A stretch of DNA of 56,145 bases, from NCBI GenBank assembly GCA_031082225.1, contig JAVHLG010000021.1, positions 1 to 56,145 on the forward strand, in the 5' to 3' direction. Numbering within the stretch: the stretch's first letter is position 1; each line of letters starts with the position of its first letter. The DNA is from Desulfovibrionaceae bacterium. GTDB lineage: Bacteria; Desulfobacterota; Desulfovibrionia; Desulfovibrionales; Desulfovibrionaceae. The notes under the pieces were generated by a model. That model worked only from the letters and a program-made list of their open reading frames with translations. It searched no databases and had not been told where the DNA came from. This document shows positions 17,186 through 29,114 of the stretch, piece after piece. Made by a program: the position numbers and the translations under genes.

Positions 17186-17479
17186 ATGGCACAGGATATT
17201 GAAGAACAGGAAGTCATCCGGAAAAACGTGCTTTCCCGCATGAAGCGGATCGAGGGGCAGATCCGGGGCATCCAAAAGATGATCGAGGACGGCAAGGAGT
17301 GCGAGGACATCCTGGTGCAGGTGCGGGCCGTGCGATCGGCCCTGACCGCCGCCAGCGGACTGATCCTCAAGCGGTATCTGGTGCGTTGTCACGGCGAGGC
17401 CCTGGATGCCGAGGGCGGCGACAGCCGCAAGGTGCTGGAGAAGTTCATCACGGTCATGACCAACTTCATCGACCGCTGA
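17186..17479 (+). CDS. CsoR/RcnR-family repressor, CstR-like persulfide sensor
   Basis: A 97-residue four-helix repressor of the DUF156/CsoR family (RMKRIEGQIRGIQKMIEDGKEC). Cys39 and Cys68 align with the two cysteines of CstR (C31 and C60 in Staphylococcus). The His that completes the copper site of CsoR is replaced by Tyr64, so copper sensing is unlikely and persulfide sensing through a Cys-Cys polysulfide bridge is the best fit. The gene follows a sulfur-transfer operon whose promoter contains a matching TACCC-N5-GGGTA operator. The start at 17186 is preceded by AAAGGTGG. Confidence 0.85.
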   Translation: MAQDIEEQEVIRKNVLSRMKRIEGQIRGIQKMIEDGKECEDILVQVRAVRSALTAASGLILKRYLVRCHGEALDAEGGDSRKVLEKFITVMTNFIDR

Positions 17480-17609
17480 TCCGGCCGCAGCGAAAGTCCC
17501 ACCGGTCATGACGGCCGCCTGGGGACGCCTGGGCTGGCGGCTCGGCCCGGTCATTGCGCCGGGCCCGGGTGCGGCCACACGTCCACTCGCGGCGCGGGAA
17601 GTCGCGGCG

Positions 17610-18332
17610 TCACTCCCCCTCCACCTGTTCCGCGGTCAGGCCGTAGCGCCTGCGCCGCGTCCGGTAGTCCTCGATGGCCTTGTCCAACTCATCGGCCGTA
17701 AAATCCGGCCACAACACGTCCGGAAACGAAAATTCGCTGTAGGCCGACTGCCACAGCAGGTAGTTGCTCAGGCGCAATTCGCCGCTGGTGCGGATGACGA
17801 GGTCCGGATCGGGCTGTCCGACGGTGTACAGTTCGGCCGCGAAGCGCTCCTCCGTGATCTCCTGCGGCGGCACGGCCTTGGCCGCCAGGGACCGGCAGGC
17901 CCGCAGGATCTCCTCGCGGCCGGAATAGTTGAGCGCCAGGTTGAGGCGCATGGACCGGCAGCCGGCGGACTTCCTGATGACATGGGACAGGGCCCGGCGC
18001 AGGGTCAGGGGCAGCCCGGACAACTCCCCGAAGACCTCAAGCCGGATGTCGCGTTCGAGCAGGGTGTCGACCTCGCGGGTGACGAACCGGGTCAGGAGGT
18101 CGAAGAGGAAGCTGACCTCCTCCTTGGGCCGTCCCCAGTTTTCCTTGGAAAAGGTGTACAGGGTGAGATGCCCGACGCCCCGCTCCCGGCAACGGGTGAC
18201 CACGGCCCTGGCCGCCTCGGTTCCGGCCTTGTGGCCTTCGCTGCGGGGCAGCCCGCGTTTTTTCGCCCACCGTCCGTTGCCGTCCATGATGATGGCGATG
18301 TGGCGGGGCAGTGCGTCGGCTGTCAGGGTCAA
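17610..18332 (-). CDS. uppS: Undecaprenyl diphosphate synthase
   Basis: A 240-residue cis-prenyltransferase that condenses isopentenyl diphosphate onto farnesyl diphosphate to make the lipid carrier for peptidoglycan. The diagnostic motif [12 protein letters not shown] gives the catalytic Asp17; FSKENWGRP and the C-terminal [20 protein letters not shown] substrate-binding segment are intact. Its ATG overlaps the frr stop by four bases, so the two are coupled. It is last in the rpsB-tsf-pyrH-frr-uppS order that is conserved in many bacteria. Confidence 0.97.
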   Translation of the reverse strand: MTLTADALPRHIAIIMDGNGRWAKKRGLPRSEGHKAGTEAARAVVTRCRERGVGHLTLYTFSKENWGRPKEEVSFLFDLLTRFVTREVDTLLERDIRLEVFGELSGLPLTLRRALSHVIRKSAGCRSMRLNLALNYSGREEILRACRSLAAKAVPPQEITEERFAAELYTVGQPDPDLVIRTSGELRLSNYLLWQSAYSEFSFPDVLWPDFTADELDKAIEDYRTRRRRYGLTAEQVEGE

Positions 18333-18883
18333 ATCTCCATGATCTCTTTTTCTTTTTTGGCCAGGGCGGCGTCGGTCTTGGCCACGTAGGCGTCGGTGAG
18401 CTTTTGGATCTCCTCCTGGCCCTTGTGCTGCTCGTCCTCGGAGATCTTTTTGTCGCTTTTGAGCTTTTTCAAGACCTCGTTGGCGTCGCGGCGCACGTTG
18501 CGCACGGCCACCTTGGCCTCCTCGGTGTACTTCTTGGCCACCTTGGCCAGATCCTTGCGCCGTTCCTCGGTCAGTGGAGGAATGCCGATGCGGATGATCT
18601 TGCCGTCGTTGACCGGGGTCAGCCCCAGGTCGGACTTGAGGATGGCCTTCTCCACGACGGAAAACGCCTTGCGGTCCCAGGGCTGGATGGTGATGGTCCG
18701 GGAATCCGGGGTAGACACGGAGGCGATCTGGTCGATGGGCGTGAGCGTGCCGTAGTAGTCCACGCGCACGCCGTCGAGCAGGGCGGTTGTGGCCCGACCC
18801 GTGCGCAGGCGGGCGAACTCCTTGTCCAGGCTGACCAGGGCCTTTTTCATTTTTTCTTCGGCGTCTTTGGTGGCTTCGTGCAT
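18329..18883 (-). CDS. frr: Ribosome recycling factor
   Basis: A 184-residue protein that splits post-termination ribosomes together with EF-G. It shows the family landmarks [25 protein letters not shown], then PWDRK and the long helical C-terminus ending [14 protein letters not shown]. The ATG at 18883 is four bases after the pyrH stop region; a longer reading frame covers pyrH and is a shadow. Normal length for the family. Confidence 0.97.
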   Translation of the reverse strand: MHEATKDAEEKMKKALVSLDKEFARLRTGRATTALLDGVRVDYYGTLTPIDQIASVSTPDSRTITIQPWDRKAFSVVEKAILKSDLGLTPVNDGKIIRIGIPPLTEERRKDLAKVAKKYTEEAKVAVRNVRRDANEVLKKLKSDKKISEDEQHKGQEEIQKLTDAYVAKTDAALAKKEKEIMEI

Positions 18884-18884
18884 A

Positions 18885-19607
18885 TCACTTGTCTCCTTCG
18901 ACGATGGTGCCCACCTGTTCCCCGGTGAGCACCCGGGTGAGGTTGCCCGCCGTGAACATGTTGAAGACCACGATGGGCAGGCCGTTGTCCATGGCCAGGG
19001 AGATGGCCGTGGTATCCATGACCCGGAGCTGTTTTTGTATGACGTCCATGTACGTGAGCCGCTTAAACTTGACCGCATCGGCATGCTTGGCCGGATCCTT
19101 GTCATAGACGCCGTCCACCTTGGTGCCTTTGAGGATGGCCTGGGTGTGCAGCTCCATGGCCCGCAGGGCGGCGGCGGTGTCCGTGGTGAAATAGGGGTTG
19201 CCGGTGCCGGCGGCGCAGATGACCACCCGGCCTTTTTCCAGGTGATGCATGGCCCGGCGGCGGATGTATGGCTCACAGACCTCCCGCATGGCGATGGCGG
19301 ACATGACCCGGGTGGTCAGCCCGAGCTTTTCCAGGGCGTCCTGCACGGCCAGGGCGTTTAGGACCGTGGCCAGCATGCCCATATAATCGGCCGAGGCCCG
19401 GTCCATGCCTGCGGCCTGTTCGGACATGCCGCGAAAGATGTTGCCCCCGCCGATGACCAGGGACACCTGGGCTCCGGCCTCCGCCGCCTGGGCGATGTCC
19501 CGGCAGAACGCGCCGATGGTGGCGGTGTCCAGGCCGAACGGCCGCGTTCCGGCCAGGGCCTCGCCGCTGATTTTAAGCAAAACCCGGGAAAATCGCAATT
19601 TCGCCAT
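18885..19607 (-). CDS. pyrH: UMP kinase
   Basis: A 240-residue hexameric uridylate kinase. Motifs: [11 protein letters not shown] at the N-terminus, [20 protein letters not shown], and [12 protein letters not shown] with VDGVYDKDP near the C-terminal half. The ATG at 19607 has GGAG upstream. A rho-independent terminator separates it from tsf, so pyrH-frr-uppS probably has its own promoter in 19608-19790, which I could not locate confidently. Confidence 0.97.
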   Translation of the reverse strand: MAKLRFSRVLLKISGEALAGTRPFGLDTATIGAFCRDIAQAAEAGAQVSLVIGGGNIFRGMSEQAAGMDRASADYMGMLATVLNALAVQDALEKLGLTTRVMSAIAMREVCEPYIRRRAMHHLEKGRVVICAAGTGNPYFTTDTAAALRAMELHTQAILKGTKVDGVYDKDPAKHADAVKFKRLTYMDVIQKQLRVMDTTAISLAMDNGLPIVVFNMFTAGNLTRVLTGEQVGTIVEGDK

Positions 19608-19796
19608 GACTCCTCCAAGGGGAAAGGGTGGGTTGATCGTGGCCCGCACTTCCCGGGTCCGTCCGGGGTATGTAAACCCCGGCGGACGTTCCGGCAACAG
19701 TCAAGCGCGGGGGGCGGCGTTTCACGGGCATCATCGCGCGGGCAGCGGGAGGATGCCCGGCGGGTCGGCCGCGCGGGCGGATGGTGGGCGCCTGTC

Positions 19797-19826
19797 AAAA
19801 AAAACGGGCCTTGCGGCCCGTTTTTG
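19797..19826 (-). terminator. Rho-independent terminator after tsf
   Basis: On the minus strand, AAAACGGGCC, loop GCAA, GGCCCGTTTT, followed by more T residues (eight in all). It ends the rpsB-tsf transcript before pyrH. The A-run on the other side makes it usable in both directions. Confidence 0.88.
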
Positions 19827-19842
19827 TCTGTCGCAACCGCGT

Positions 19843-20448
19843 CTACTGGGCGTCTTCGCCCAGGGCATAACGGCAGAAGCGGCCGATCTGGACATTTTCG
19901 CCCAAAACGCCCACCAGTTCGTTCAAAAGATCCTGGATGGAGACCTTGTCGTCCTTGATGAACGGCTGCTCCAGCAGGCAGACTTCCTTGTAGTACTTCT
20001 TCACCCGGCCTTCGACGATCTTTTCCGCGATCTGCTCGGGCTTGCCCTCGGCCATGGCCTGGTTCTTGAAAATCTCGCGCTCCTTGGCCAAAAGGTCGGC
20101 CGGAACGGCGTCCGGGCCCAGACACACGGGGTTGGCGGCGGCGATCTGCATGGCCACGTTCTTGGCGAACTCCTGGAACCGGTCGGAGCGGGCCACGAAG
20201 TCGGTTTCGCACTTGATCTCGACCATGACCCCGATCTTGCCGGTGGAGTGGATGTAGGAGCCGATGACGCCTTCGGTGGTGGCCCGCCCGGCGCGCTTCT
20301 GGGCCTTGGACAGGCCTTTTTCGCGCAGCCAGGAGATGGCCTTTTCCTCGTCGCCACCGCATTCCTGCAGGGCCTTTTTGCAATCCATCATGCCCGCGCC
20401 GGTCTTGTCGCGCAGGATCTTGACCGCCTGGGCGGATATCTCAGCCAT
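19843..20448 (-). CDS. tsf: Elongation factor Ts
   Basis: A 201-residue nucleotide exchange factor for EF-Tu. It has the UBA-like start ISAQAVKILRDKTGAGMMDCKKAL, then the TEG(V) segment and TDFVARSD with the core domain. It is the short form that lacks the extended C-terminal part found in E. coli (283 residues), as is usual in Desulfovibrionales. It follows rpsB by one base. Confidence 0.97.
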   Translation of the reverse strand: MAEISAQAVKILRDKTGAGMMDCKKALQECGGDEEKAISWLREKGLSKAQKRAGRATTEGVIGSYIHSTGKIGVMVEIKCETDFVARSDRFQEFAKNVAMQIAAANPVCLGPDAVPADLLAKEREIFKNQAMAEGKPEQIAEKIVEGRVKKYYKEVCLLEQPFIKDDKVSIQDLLNELVGVLGENVQIGRFCRYALGEDAQ

Positions 20449-20449
20449 G

Positions 20450-21241
20450 TTACGCGTCCTCCTCAGTGGTTTCTGTCTTGGCCGGGGCCTCTTCGCCGGG
20501 CTTCTCGGCGGCCTTGGGGGCGGCCCGCTCGGCCTTTTCGGCCTGCCCGCGCTCCTTGTGCATGGCCTCGCCTTCCAGGCAGGCCTCAGCGATGGAGGAG
20601 GCGAAAAGCTTGATGGCCCGGATGGCGTCGTCGTTGCCCGGGATGATATAATCGATCAGGTCCGGGTCGCAGTTGGTGTCCACCACGCCGATGACCGGGA
20701 TGCCGAGCTTGCGGCATTCCTGGACCGCGATTTCCTCGCGCTTGGGGTCGATGACGAAGGCGGCCTGGGGCAGGCCGTCCATGTCCTTGATGCCGCCCAA
20801 GGTCAGGTTGAGCTTTTGCACTTCACGGTTCATCATCACGATTTCCTTCTTGGGAAACCGGTTGATGGAGCCGTCCTCGAACATGCGTTCCAGGGTCTTG
20901 AAACGCTCGATGCTCTTTTTGATGGTCTGGAAGTTGGTGAGCATGCCGCCCATCCAGCGGTTGGTGACGAAGTACTGGCCGGAACGCTCGGCTTCCTTCT
21001 TGACCGATTCCTGGGCCTGGCGCTTGGTGCCCACGAAGATGATCTTGCCGCCCTGGGAGATGATGTCCACGATGAAGTCGTGGGCCTTCTGGTACAGTTT
21101 GACGGTCTGCTGCAGGTCGATGATGTGGATGCCGTTTCTGGCCCCGAAAATGTAGGGACGCATCTTGGGGTTCCAGCGCCGGGTCTGGTGACCGAAGTGG
21201 ACGCCGGTCTCCAGGAGCTGCTTCATGCTGACATAGGCCAT
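20450..21241 (-). CDS. rpsB: 30S ribosomal protein S2
   Basis: A 263-residue S2 protein: [20 protein letters not shown], the helical arm around [13 protein letters not shown], and [14 protein letters not shown]. The C-terminal tail ([20 protein letters not shown]) is a low-complexity Ala/Glu/Lys extension beyond the folded core. The ATG at 21241 has GGAG seven to ten bases upstream. It is first in the rpsB-tsf unit. Confidence 0.97.
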   Translation of the reverse strand: MAYVSMKQLLETGVHFGHQTRRWNPKMRPYIFGARNGIHIIDLQQTVKLYQKAHDFIVDIISQGGKIIFVGTKRQAQESVKKEAERSGQYFVTNRWMGGMLTNFQTIKKSIERFKTLERMFEDGSINRFPKKEIVMMNREVQKLNLTLGGIKDMDGLPQAAFVIDPKREEIAVQECRKLGIPVIGVVDTNCDPDLIDYIIPGNDDAIRAIKLFASSIAEACLEGEAMHKERGQAEKAERAAPKAAEKPGEEAPAKTETTEEDA

Positions 21242-21738
21242 GGTGTTGATCTCCTTGGTTTTTTCCTCCACCCCGGTCCAGGCCCGTCAACCTCCGGCGC
21301 TTTCGCGCCAGGGGCACCCGGGGCCGCTCCGGGATGTGTGTGATGGGGAACAGGGATTCTTAGTCGAAATTTCTGGGGATGGCAAGAGGAGGTGTCGGGA
21401 CACGCCGGAATCCCCTTGCGCCCGAAACGGCTTCAATGCTAATTGCCGCATGATGTGCATAGATGTACGCCGGGCAGGTACAAGGTCCCGGAGATCCTGG
21501 GTTCGGTCATTTACCGCACGTGATGTGCCTTTGGAAATGACACCGTTACGCTGATGCGTGCAAGATGTTTGCAGAAGCTTCTTGCTTGATGGAGCGTCCC
21601 GCGTCGCGCCGCCGCGATGCAAGGATGCCGATGCTGCGCTTCCCATGTCTTTGCGGCGTGTCTGAGGCAGGAGTGGGCGGAAAGAAGCGGCGTGCCTGGT
21701 GAATCACAACAGGCCATGTTCTCCAAGGAAACGTTTGT
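21242..21738. other. Divergent intergenic region, 497 bases
   Basis: Between rpsB (minus) and the hybrid kinase (plus). A minus-strand promoter candidate is noted separately at 21357-21385. The part nearest the kinase (21540-21730) holds no gene I can support. Confidence 0.5.
21357..21385 (-). promoter_or_regulatory. Candidate sigma-70 promoter for rpsB
   Basis: On the minus strand, TTGCCA, a 17-base spacer and TAAGAA. The -35 matches five of six consensus bases; the -10 is poor. Transcription would start near 21350, leaving a leader of about 110 bases before rpsB. Weak evidence. Confidence 0.3.
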
Positions 21739-24618
<2,880 letters not shown>

Positions 24619-24683
24619 ATACTCTCTCTGTACAGCGGGAAACAGCCATAATCCGCCGTGCAGGCGAGCCGCGCCTACCCGCA

Positions 24684-25142
24684 TCACCCCACCAGCTTGA
24701 GCAGCCGCTCCGCCACAACCGCCGGGGCGATGGCCTCGCGCAGCGTTGGCCGCAACTCCAGTTCGCCGCGAAGCTGCATGGGCGCGCTGTTGTGGGCGCT
24801 GGCCAGTTCGGCCTCGAAGGCGGCCCGAAGCGCCGCGAACGACTCCGCCACCTCGGGATAGCTGTTGTCCGGCCGCCAGGGCAGGCGCAGTTCCGCCCCG
24901 CCGGATTTGCGTTTGTGGTTGGGCGTCTCCAGGAGGTAACAGCCCACGGGCGGCGTTCCAGCCCGTTCGAGCTGGTCCGGATAGCAGAAGGCCTGCCAGG
25001 ACGACGGCGGCTCCGGGATGGTGGAGGCCACGCGCACCATGGGCAGCGCCAGGTGTTCCTCATGGCGTTCCAGGATGACGTGATACCGTAGCACGGGCCG
25101 CAGGTTGCCGCGTTTTTTCTCGATGCTCCATTCGATGCGCAT
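24684..25142 (-). CDS. Conserved hypothetical protein downstream of vWA/MoxR pair
   Basis: A 152-residue soluble protein beginning MRIEWSIEKKRGNLRP. It has no signal peptide, transmembrane segment or recognisable catalytic motif. The ending LRGELELRPTLREAIAPAVVAERLLKLVG is helical. The start at 25142 was chosen because the longer frame reads through a repeat-bearing intergenic region. It is on the same strand as the vWA and MoxR genes and may act with them. Function unknown. Confidence 0.7.
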   Translation of the reverse strand: MRIEWSIEKKRGNLRPVLRYHVILERHEEHLALPMVRVASTIPEPPSSWQAFCYPDQLERAGTPPVGCYLLETPNHKRKSGGAELRLPWRPDNSYPEVAESFAALRAAFEAELASAHNSAPMQLRGELELRPTLREAIAPAVVAERLLKLVG

Positions 25143-25357
25143 GACGGACTCCGTTTGTTTGGTTTGATGCCGGGACGCAGCCAGGGGTATTGGCCGTTGC
25201 CGTTGTCCGGCCGGGCTCGGGGCCTGCGACACAGGGCTTCGGCAGCAATGCTTCGCGCAGCCGTGCGCCCTGTGCGCAAACCCGTCGCCCGGCCAGGTGG
25301 GCATGGCCCGTGACCACCGACCGCGAAAGGGCGCGCCCGGGCAAAGCGCCCCCTGTT

Positions 25358-25399
25358 ACGGGATTCCAAAGGGCGAAGCCCTTTGGCCGCCGGAGGCAT
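25358..25399. repeat. REP-like palindromic element, copy A
   Basis: GGGATT followed by CCAAAGGGC-GAA-GCCCTTTGG and CCGCCGGAGGC. The same element recurs near 34161 and 46932. It lies in the 297-base gap between the vWA-like gene and the hypothetical gene at 24684..25142; nothing else is recognised in that gap (25143-25439). Confidence 0.8.
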
Positions 25400-25439
25400 C
25401 CCATTCCCCGCCTCCGCTTCCGCCCCCGCCCCGCGCGCC

Positions 25440-26777
25440 TCAGTCCCCCATCCGCACCACCTCGCCAAACGGCGGCGTGTCCGTGGTCTGCGCCCCGCCC
25501 GGGCCGTAGGCGGCCCACAGGACGGGATAGTCCGGCCGGGCCGGGAACCGGTCGCATTCCAGATCCGTCAGATAGATGAGGCAGGCCGGGCGCAGCCCCA
25601 GTTCCGCCACCTTGGCGAAGGCCGGGCGGAAATCCGTGCCGCCGCCGCCATCGGGCTCAAGGTGCAGGGGCAGGTCGAAGCGGCTGAAGGTCAGGGCCTG
25701 GCGCACCTTCGCGTCGCAAAATAGCACGGTGATCCGGGTGTCGAAGTCGCTCAGGATGGCCGACAGCTCGGCGCAAAAAAGCGACAGCGCCTGGCGGGAC
25801 ACGGAGCCCGAGCTGTCGATGGCCAACACGATCTCGGGCAGCTCCTGGTTTTTGAGCGAGGGCAGGATCAGCCCCAGGTGCACGTAGCGGCGGTTGGGCG
25901 GCAGCCAGGAATAGTCGCTGACGGCGTTTTGTTCGATGAACCGGCGCAGCAGATGTTTCCAGTCCAGCCGGGGCCGAATGACCTCCTCCACCAGGCGCAC
26001 GAGTCCGGCGGGCAACTCTCCCATGCCCCCGGCCTGTCCGGCCTGGTTCATGGCCTGGGCCAGGGACACCCGCAGTTCGCGCTCCCGGTCCTCGCGGTGG
26101 CGGGGCGAGGGCTCGCCGCTTTGGCCGGGATGGTCGCGCACCTCGCCCATGAGTCCCGGGTCCGGTGTGCCGGGAGCGTCCGGGGATTCGGCGTCGCCCG
26201 AGGTCGGGGTCGTTTTGCCGGACCGTTCGTCCAGGTCCATGCCCGGCGGTGCGGCCTGGGGTTTTTCCGCCGTGGCCTCCGGGTCGTTGACGGCCTGTCC
26301 GTCGGCGTCGCTGTGGCCGCCGCCTCCCGGCGCGGTTTCGGATTGCGCCTCTTCCCGGCCGCCGTCGCCCAGGCCGCCGCCCCGGCGTGTTTCCTCTTGA
26401 CGGCGCAGCAGGGCGGCGAAGATGTCGTCCACACTGCGTTCGGCGTATTGGGGATCGAAAAGCGCCCCCGAGGGCAGGACGAATCCGGCGTTTTTTAAGA
26501 TGCCGTTGACCGCATGGTCGCAGGCCCGGTTCCACAGGGTCTCGTCGCGGCCCAGGCGGCGCAGGTGGTGGGCGCAGACGATGTGCAAGACCTCGTGGGC
26601 CAAAAGGCCCACGGCGGTGTCCACGGCCATGGCCTCGACCAACGCCGGGCGGTAGCCCAGGGTACGGCCGTCGGTCCACATGCCCGCGCAGGCCGGGTCC
26701 GGGGCCAGGCGCAGCCGAAGCGCCAGGGCGCCGAAAAAGGGATGGTCCATGACCAGCTCGGCCCGGGCCCGGGCCAT
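25440..26777 (-). CDS. DUF2201-type putative metallopeptidase with vWA-like domain
   Basis: A 445-residue protein. The N-terminal part holds a zinc-peptidase-like motif LAHEVLHIVCAHH (HEVLH) near residue 60. The middle (about 125-235) is a Gly/Asp/Pro/Glu-rich disordered linker. The C-terminal part is a von Willebrand A-like domain, with VLAIDSSGSVS as the MIDAS D-x-S-x-S motif. It partners the MoxR ATPase encoded just upstream; such MoxR-vWA pairs act as metal-insertion or chaperone systems. The start is uncertain: the ATG at 26777 has AGGA at good spacing, while a GTG at 26795 would add six residues. Confidence 0.87.
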   Translation of the reverse strand: MARARAELVMDHPFFGALALRLRLAPDPACAGMWTDGRTLGYRPALVEAMAVDTAVGLLAHEVLHIVCAHHLRRLGRDETLWNRACDHAVNGILKNAGFVLPSGALFDPQYAERSVDDIFAALLRRQEETRRGGGLGDGGREEAQSETAPGGGGHSDADGQAVNDPEATAEKPQAAPPGMDLDERSGKTTPTSGDAESPDAPGTPDPGLMGEVRDHPGQSGEPSPRHREDRERELRVSLAQAMNQAGQAGGMGELPAGLVRLVEEVIRPRLDWKHLLRRFIEQNAVSDYSWLPPNRRYVHLGLILPSLKNQELPEIVLAIDSSGSVSRQALSLFCAELSAILSDFDTRITVLFCDAKVRQALTFSRFDLPLHLEPDGGGGTDFRPAFAKVAELGLRPACLIYLTDLECDRFPARPDYPVLWAAYGPGGAQTTDTPPFGEVVRMGD

Positions 26778-26802
26778 TTTTTCCTGCGGGGTCACGGCGG
26801 CC

Positions 26803-27786
26803 TCAGACCAGCACGTGGGCGTTGTCCCGGGCCCAGGCGGCGAAGGCCTCGGTGCGGGCCACGGTTTTGTCCTGGCGCAGGGCGTCGCGCATGAGCAGCA
26901 CGCCGAACTCCACGGGCAGCCTGGCGGCGTATCCGGCCAGGGCGGGCATGGTGTCCAGGGCGGCCCGGCGGGCCAGGGCCTCGCAGATGGCGTAGACTGC
27001 GGCCGGGTCCGTGGGCACCGGGGCCGAATGCGGCGCGCAAAGGATCGCCTCCGTGTCCGGAAGCTCGCGCCACACCCGCAAAAAGCCCGTGAATTCGGCG
27101 GCCGCGCCCTCGCCCACCGTGCCGCGCAACAGGTCGTATTCCACCTCGGCTGGCGGCGCGGCGCAAAGGATGTCGGACACGAACTGCCAGGTGCGCGGCG
27201 AGGGAAAGGCCCGCTCGGCCCGGGCCGGGTCGAAGTCGTGGAGAAGTGCGGGCCGAAAGCGCACAAAGGCCGTGACCTCGGACCGGATGCCAGCCCCGGC
27301 GGCCCAGGCCAGCCAGTCGTCCAGGCAGGTCTCGAAATCCAGGTGCACCATGCGGTTGGCCAGGGCCGTGGGCATGCGGTGGGTCACGGCCCGGTCCTGC
27401 TCACGGTTTCCGGCGGCCACCACGCTCCAGCCGTCTGGCAGGGCGTATTCCCCCAGGCGGCGGTCCAGGATGAGCTGGTAGCAGGCGGCCTGGACCAGGG
27501 GTGGCGCGGCGTTGAGCTCGTCGAGGAAGAGCACGCCCTGGCCGCGCGTGGGCAAAAAGGCGGGCGGCCGCCAGTGGCAGCGGCCGTCGTCGCCGATGGC
27601 GGGCAGGCCGCGCAGATCCACGGGGTCCAGCAGCACGGCCCGGATGTCCGTCAATTCGTGGCCAAGGGCCCGGGCAGCCTGGGCCACCACCTGGCTTTTG
27701 CCCACCCCCGGCGGCCCCCACAAAAACACGGGGCGGCCGATGGGGATAAGCGACAAAAGGGCGGTGGCGATATGGGAAGGGATCAC
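26803..27786 (-). CDS. MoxR-type AAA+ ATPase
   Basis: A 327-residue AAA+ protein. Walker A is WGPPGVGKSQ near residue 25, Walker B is VLFLDELNAAPP, and sensor 1 is VVAAGNREQD. The start is a GTG at 27786 with AAGGAG six bases upstream; the longer frame is not supported by a ribosome site. It lies 25 bases upstream of the vWA/metallopeptidase-like gene. By analogy with other MoxR-vWA pairs it remodels or matures a protein complex in the cytosol, but the client is unknown. Confidence 0.88.
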   Translation of the reverse strand: MIPSHIATALLSLIPIGRPVFLWGPPGVGKSQVVAQAARALGHELTDIRAVLLDPVDLRGLPAIGDDGRCHWRPPAFLPTRGQGVLFLDELNAAPPLVQAACYQLILDRRLGEYALPDGWSVVAAGNREQDRAVTHRMPTALANRMVHLDFETCLDDWLAWAAGAGIRSEVTAFVRFRPALLHDFDPARAERAFPSPRTWQFVSDILCAAPPAEVEYDLLRGTVGEGAAAEFTGFLRVWRELPDTEAILCAPHSAPVPTDPAAVYAICEALARRAALDTMPALAGYAARLPVEFGVLLMRDALRQDKTVARTEAFAAWARDNAHVLV

Positions 27787-28491
27787 GGCGTCTCCTTGCG
27801 GGGTGTGTCGGCCCGGGGCGCGTCTGACCAGGAATCGTGGTCGCGGCGCGGTCCGGGGCGGAAGATGAGCGGGAAACGTCCCCGGCCCGGCGTGCCCCCG
27901 GGAGCCTGGCCTCCGGGGTTTTGTGACGACGCGCCATGCGCCATGGGGATGGGCGTCCATCGCACGGTATCCCCCTGGCGGGCAGGGGATCGGCTGTTTC
28001 AGGCGGCCGGGAGGGTGAAAAGCGCGCCGGGGGCGGGGTGGGGTCGGTGTCCCCGCCCGGCGGCGCGTTCCGGTCCGTGGCCACAATGGCGCGCGTTCCG
28101 TGTCCGGCGAAAAAGCCCGGCGGGATCGGCACTGATGGCCGCCTGCAAGGGCGCGGATCGGCCGATCCGCCGAACTACCCCGTGCCGGGCACATCTCTGA
28201 TATTGAAAATGAGAATGGTTGTCAATAAAGTGGTGATGGTCGCCAGGCGGGGGTGGCTTGGCGACGGGGGGGCGTATGGTCAATCCGGGTGCTTTTGTGT
28301 AGCTGTCGCCGGGGCCGTGACCTGGCACCTGCAGGACCGGGTCATCGTCTATGGCAACAAGACGGTGGTCTTCCGGTAGCATCCCGCACCGGCAGACGTC
28401 CTTCCCGGGTCTGCCCCGGTTCGCATCGGCCTTGACGCCGGGTCACGGCGCATCTATGTGGACATATATGTATGCCATGTGGAGGGACGCC
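27787..28491. other. Intergenic region, 705 bases, with a small doubtful ORF
   Basis: Mostly GC-rich spacer between the MoxR gene and the antitoxin gene. It contains a Fur-like box at 28202-28226. An open frame from an ATG at 28209 to a stop at 28379 (56 codons, ending TWHLQDRVIVYGNKTVVFR) has a protein-like C-terminal end, but its ATG lies inside the Fur-like box and no ribosome site is seen, so I do not call it a gene. Confidence 0.4.
28202..28226. promoter_or_regulatory. Fur-like operator
   Basis: The 25-base dyad starts ATTGAAAATGAG and ends GGTTGTCAAT, with symmetry ATTGA-x-AA ... TT-x-TCAAT. It resembles GATAATGATAATCATTATC-type Fur boxes. The AT-rich box is isolated in GC-rich spacer. 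No iron-uptake gene follows directly, so the target is unclear. Confidence 0.45.
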
Positions 28492-28722
28492 ATGGGACAG
28501 ATCACCTTCTACCTCGACGAGGCCACCGAGACCAGGCTGCGGGCCGCCGTCAAGCAGTCCGGCGGCTCGGTCAGCGCCTGGATCGCCGCGTTGGTCCGGG
28601 ACAAGACCGCCACCCAGTGGCCGCCGGGCGTGGCCGCCCTGGCCGGAACCTGGCCGGACTTCCCGGAATCCTCGGAATTGCGCCGGGAGCAAGGGGCGGA
28701 TACCCCCAGGGAACCGTGGTGA
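28492..28722 (+). CDS. Ribbon-helix-helix (CopG/VapB-like) antitoxin
   Basis: A 76-residue protein. The N-terminal ribbon and two helices (ITFYLDEATETRLRAAVKQSGGSVSAWIAALVRDK) match RHH DNA-binding antitoxins. The C-terminal part (WPDFPESSELRREQG) would wrap the toxin. The ATG at 28492 has GGAGGG upstream. Its stop overlaps the toxin start by one base (TGATG), the usual arrangement for a VapBC pair, which normally represses its own promoter. Confidence 0.85.
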   Translation: MGQITFYLDEATETRLRAAVKQSGGSVSAWIAALVRDKTATQWPPGVAALAGTWPDFPESSELRREQGADTPREPW

Positions 28723-29114
28723 TGTTCGTCCTGGACACCAACACGGTCATCCATTTTTTCAAGGGCGCGGGAAACGTGGCGGCCCGGCTTTTGGCCACGC
28801 CGCCGTCCCAGGTGGGCGTGCCCGCCGTGGTGGCCTACGAACTGGAGACGGGGTTGGCCAAATGCGGGTATCCCGTCCGCCGGGTCCAGGAGTTGGCCCT
28901 TTTTTTGTCCGCCGTGTCGCTTCTTCCCTTCGGGGCTGACGAGGCCCGGGCGGCCGCCGGGGCGCGCGCCCGCCTGGAGGCCCGGGGAACGCCCATCGGC
29001 CCCATGGACATCCTGATTGCCGGGACAGCCCTGGCCCGCGGCGCGGTCCTGGTGACCCGCAACGTGCGGGAGTTCTCCCGGGTTTTTGGCCTTGCCGTGG
29101 AAAACTGGTACTGA
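28722..29114 (+). CDS. PIN-domain (VapC-like) toxin
   Basis: A 130-residue PIN-domain ribonuclease. Acidic active-site residues are in FVLDTNTVIHFF at the start, AYELETG in the middle, and GPMDILIAGTAL near the end, followed by GAVLVTRNVREFSRV. The ATG at 28722 overlaps the antitoxin stop. VapC toxins cleave tRNA or rRNA when freed from the antitoxin. It appears intact. Confidence 0.92.
   Translation: MFVLDTNTVIHFFKGAGNVAARLLATPPSQVGVPAVVAYELETGLAKCGYPVRRVQELALFLSAVSLLPFGADEARAAAGARARLEARGTPIGPMDILIAGTALARGAVLVTRNVREFSRVFGLAVENWY

Noticed and set aside
28209-28379. A 56-codon frame ending TWHLQDRVIVYGNKTVVFR.
   Set aside because: Only the last 20 residues look protein-like, no ribosome site is visible and the start lies inside a Fur-like box. 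Noted in the gap entry but not called.
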